Positions 6,758 through 8,941 of a DNA stretch of 8,941 nt are shown here, in pieces. The notes under the pieces were generated by a model that was not told the origin of the DNA, ran no database searches, and was given only the letters and a program-made list of their open reading frames with translations. The position numbers and the translations under genes are program-made. Position 1 is the stretch's first letter; every line of letters starts with the position of its first letter. Source of the DNA: Balneolales bacterium (GTDB lineage Bacteria > Bacteroidota > Rhodothermia > Balneolales > Balneolaceae); the NCBI GenBank assembly GCA_022360375.1, contig JAKSCW010000060.1, positions 1-8,941 on the forward strand, given 5' to 3'.

Positions 6758-8941
6758 TTACGCTTTTACGGGTTCAAGTTCAAAGTCATCGTCTTCATCA
6801 GGAGTATAATTCTTGCGATCCATAATGGAATACATAACCGGAATTACAACCAGAGTAAGCAGGGTTGATACAAGCAATCCACCAATTACGGTAATTCCCA
6901 TTGGTGCACGTAATTCAGCTCCATCTCCAAACCCAATAGCTAAAGGAAGAAGGCCAAGAGTTGTAGTTAAGGTAGTCATCAGGATCGGGCGGAGGCGGGA
7001 TTTTCCACCCTCCATGATCGCATCAAACTTTTCCGTTCCCTTTTCACGGATTTGGTTAATTAGATCGATGAGTACGATTGCGTTGTTTACTACAATACCC
7101 GCAAGGAGAATCAATCCAATAAATACTACCACACTGATCGTGGTTCCGGTAATATACAGGGCGAGCACAGCGCCTACCAGTGCCAAAGGAATAGTAAAAA
7201 GGATTATAAATGGGTGAAGCAACGACTCAAACTGGGAGGCCATTACCAAATACACTAAGAATATGGCTAACGACAGGGCAAAAAGAAGCGAGCTGAATGA
7301 ATCCGACATTTCTTCGTTTTGACCTGCAATTCGGGCATAGGTGCCAATTGGGAATGATGTAGAACCGATAATTTCATCAACTTCTGTTGCAGCATCACCT
7401 AAATCACCATAATTCAGGTTAGCGGAGACTAACGCCACCCGCTGTTGGGACGATCTTCTGATTTCACTCGGTCCATTCGCAACACGAACGTCAGCGATTG
7501 CACTTAAAGGAATTGGGCGTTCAGAGGATGGATTGACAACAATTTGTTGAATCTCGGCCACAGAAGAGCGGTCTTCTTCACGTGCTCGTACTAATACATC
7601 AATCTTACGATCGCGGTAGGTATAGCGGGTTGCCACATCACCCCGCACATTACTCACAATTCGATCTGCCACTTCATGAACCTGCAATCCAAAAGAAGCT
7701 GCACGATCGCGATCGAAGAGGATTTGAATTTCCGGGCTGCCAATTTCCATAGTGTTTTTAACATCTGCAAACCGGTTACTAGCTTCCATTCTTCGTGCGA
7801 TTTCATCACTGGCCGCCTTCAGGTCTTCTAAATCGAAACCACTGATTTCAATTTCGACAGGAGTAGAGAAAGAGAATAACTCAGGGCGTGAAAACTTGTA
7901 TTGAAGGCCTGGAACCTGGGCTAATGAATTTCTCATGGAACTCATGGTTAGCTCTTCTTCGGCGGTAGAGGAACCGGAGGCAAGCATTACATTCAATTCA
8001 CCCCAATTTTCACCACCTTCATCAGGGTTGGCATCCATACGGTTTCCGGTTCCCGCAACTGCAAAGGTGGAAGAAACCAAATTATATTCAGAGGTAGCAT
8101 CCTGCACTTCCCGTAAGGCACGGTCAGTTTCTTCGATTGGTGTTCCCGGAGGAAGGCGGAATTCCACTTTGAACTCACCTTGAGAAAGCTGAGGTATTAA
8201 CTCTATGCCAATTCTTGGGACAAGCGCAATGGCTCCGGCAAAAGAAGCGGCTGCAACCAATAAGACAATACTTCGGTTGTTTAATGATCCCCGAAGTAAT
8301 GCAACATAACCTCTTTCAATAATGTTATATGCGGCATCAAATCCCTTTAATGGAAAGTGGAAAATCCACTTCAAAATGAAGGCAAAAAAGCCCACTACAT
8401 ATTTGAATCCTTTCACTATTAATGAAGGAATAGTGTAGAAGAAGAACAATCTCAAGGCCCTCATTGCACGTCCAAAACCGGTACGAGGTTCTTTCAACTC
8501 TAGAGGAGCAACTCCCTTTTTACCTGCGCTTAAGGAAGACATCATTGGAATTAAAGTTACTGCAACGGCCAACGAAGCAAGTAAAGAGAATGTAACTGTT
8601 AACGCCTGGTCACGGAATAGTTGCCCGGCAATTCCATCCACAAATACAAGTGGGAAGAACACGGCAACGGTGGTGAGGGTAGAGGCAATTACTGCCGTAC
8701 CTACTTCACCAGCTCCATCTTGTGCAGCTTTCAACACGCTTTTGCCCATTTCCCGATGACGAGCGATGTTTTCCAGCACTACAATGGAATTATCAACCAA
8801 CATCCCGATACCAAGAGCAATACCCCCTAACGACATGATGTTCAGGGTGATGTCATTTCCATACATCAGGTTGAACGTTGCAATGATCGAAACCGGAATT
8901 GAAATGGAGATAATTACAGTACTCCAGAAATTCCTTAAGAA
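6758..8941 (-). CDS. RND efflux permease, AcrB/HAE-type (first gene of tandem pair; 5' part outside the window)
   Basis: The frame runs open through base 8941, so the ATG at 8866 is internal. The 25 codons before it (FLRNFWSTVIISISIPVSII...) are the conserved TM3 region. The 727 visible residues cover TM3 to the C-terminus; roughly 340 residues are missing, including TM1, the first porter loop and TM2. Counting from 8941, TM4 holds LGIGMLVDNSIVVLENI with Asp50 and Asn51. TM10 holds GIVVNNAIVLIDLI with Asn619 and Asn620. TM11 holds RLRPILMT with Arg649 and Thr656. The second periplasmic loop is about 244-545. The loop between TM6 and TM7 is about 55 residues longer than in the next permease and contains a hydrophobic stretch (162-200). 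The C-terminus is a short acidic tail (PDEDDDFELEP). Sequence differs throughout from its downstream neighbour, so this is an old paralogue pair and not a recent duplicate. It is the leading gene of the visible operon; promoter and adaptor gene would lie to the right. Confidence 0.95.
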   Translation of the reverse strand, partial: FLRNFWSTVIISISIPVSIIATFNLMYGNDITLNIMSLGGIALGIGMLVDNSIVVLENIARHREMGKSVLKAAQDGAGEVGTAVIASTLTTVAVFFPLVFVDGIAGQLFRDQALTVTFSLLASLAVAVTLIPMMSSLSAGKKGVAPLELKEPRTGFGRAMRALRLFFFYTIPSLIVKGFKYVVGFFAFILKWIFHFPLKGFDAAYNIIERGYVALLRGSLNNRSIVLLVAAASFAGAIALVPRIGIELIPQLSQGEFKVEFRLPPGTPIEETDRALREVQDATSEYNLVSSTFAVAGTGNRMDANPDEGGENWGELNVMLASGSSTAEEELTMSSMRNSLAQVPGLQYKFSRPELFSFSTPVEIEISGFDLEDLKAASDEIARRMEASNRFADVKNTMEIGSPEIQILFDRDRAASFGLQVHEVADRIVSNVRGDVATRYTYRDRKIDVLVRAREEDRSSVAEIQQIVVNPSSERPIPLSAIADVRVANGPSEIRRSSQQRVALVSANLNYGDLGDAATEVDEIIGSTSFPIGTYARIAGQNEEMSDSFSSLLFALSLAIFLVYLVMASQFESLLHPFIILFTIPLALVGAVLALYITGTTISVVVFIGLILLAGIVVNNAIVLIDLINQIREKGTEKFDAIMEGGKSRLRPILMTTLTTTLGLLPLAIGFGDGAELRAPMGITVIGGLLVSTLLTLVVIPVMYSIMDRKNYTPDEDDDFELEPVKA

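Noticed and set aside
6813..7217. 134-codon open frame on the plus strand
   Set aside because: It lies entirely antisense to conserved RND transmembrane segments and its translation is rich in Arg, Thr and Ile without any family resemblance. It is a shadow of the real gene.
7704..7715. 12-bp palindrome CGATCGCGATCG
   Set aside because: A 12-bp palindrome is expected about twice in this length by chance, and this one encodes the plain repeat DRDR in the permease.
8864..8866. ATG as the start of the upstream RND permease
   Set aside because: The 25 codons before it encode the conserved TM3 segment (FLRNFW...IPVSII), so the gene continues past the right edge.
1..8941. CRISPR arrays, tRNA or rRNA genes, insertion sequences, attachment sites
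   Set aside because: I saw no regular short repeats, cloverleaf-like segments, transposase motifs or terminal inverted repeats. Nearly every base lies in one of five coding regions.

Overview
This window shows no previously undescribed system. It looks like an ordinary chromosomal stretch from a member of the Bacteroidota/Rhodothermota/Balneolota group, with Balneolota as my best guess. The main clue is the first protein. It ends in a type IX secretion (T9SS) type A sorting domain with the YPNPFNP opening and a basic MTRKMTLVK-like end, a version typical of Balneolota, Rhodothermota and Ignavibacteria. Starts without a clear Shine-Dalgarno sequence and the moderate G+C content agree with this. 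The lineage is an inference from protein style, with no marker gene to confirm it.

Layout, left to right. (1) 1-2052, plus strand: the 3' part of a large secreted, multidomain surface protein. It has the end of a Calx-beta-like repeat, a lamin-tail-like domain, two further beta-rich modules separated by E/P/S-rich linkers, and the T9SS sorting domain. Its start lies outside the window. (2) 2088-2909, plus: a complete DkgB-like aldo/keto reductase. (3) 2906-3640, minus: a complete acyl-ACP thioesterase. It converges on the reductase so tightly that both stop codons sit in one palindromic TTAA. (4) 3664-3690: an intrinsic terminator pointing along the minus strand, ending the efflux operon. (5) 3696-6755, minus: a complete RND-family efflux permease of 1019 residues. 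(6) 6758-8941, minus: a second, clearly different RND permease. Its first roughly 340 residues lie beyond the right edge. There is no gene-free stretch longer than about 55 bases.

How the genes work together. The two RND permeases are adjacent and separated by two bases, so they are almost certainly co-transcribed and translationally coupled. By analogy with MdtB-MdtC they may form a mixed trimer. The periplasmic adaptor and outer-membrane channel expected for such a pump are not in the window; if linked, they would lie upstream of the second permease, past base 8941. The thioesterase follows the pump on the same strand but beyond a good terminator, so it is probably expressed separately or by partial read-through. 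The reductase and the secreted protein share a strand with a 35-base gap, but nothing suggests a shared function.

Points worth a second look are: the shared loss of the AcrB-type Asp408/Lys940 pair in both permeases; a hydrophobic insertion in the cytoplasmic loop of the second permease; Thr in place of the plant catalytic-region Cys in the thioesterase; the interlocked stop codons; a perfect 16-bp palindrome just inside the thioesterase 3' end; and the domain mosaic of the secreted protein.
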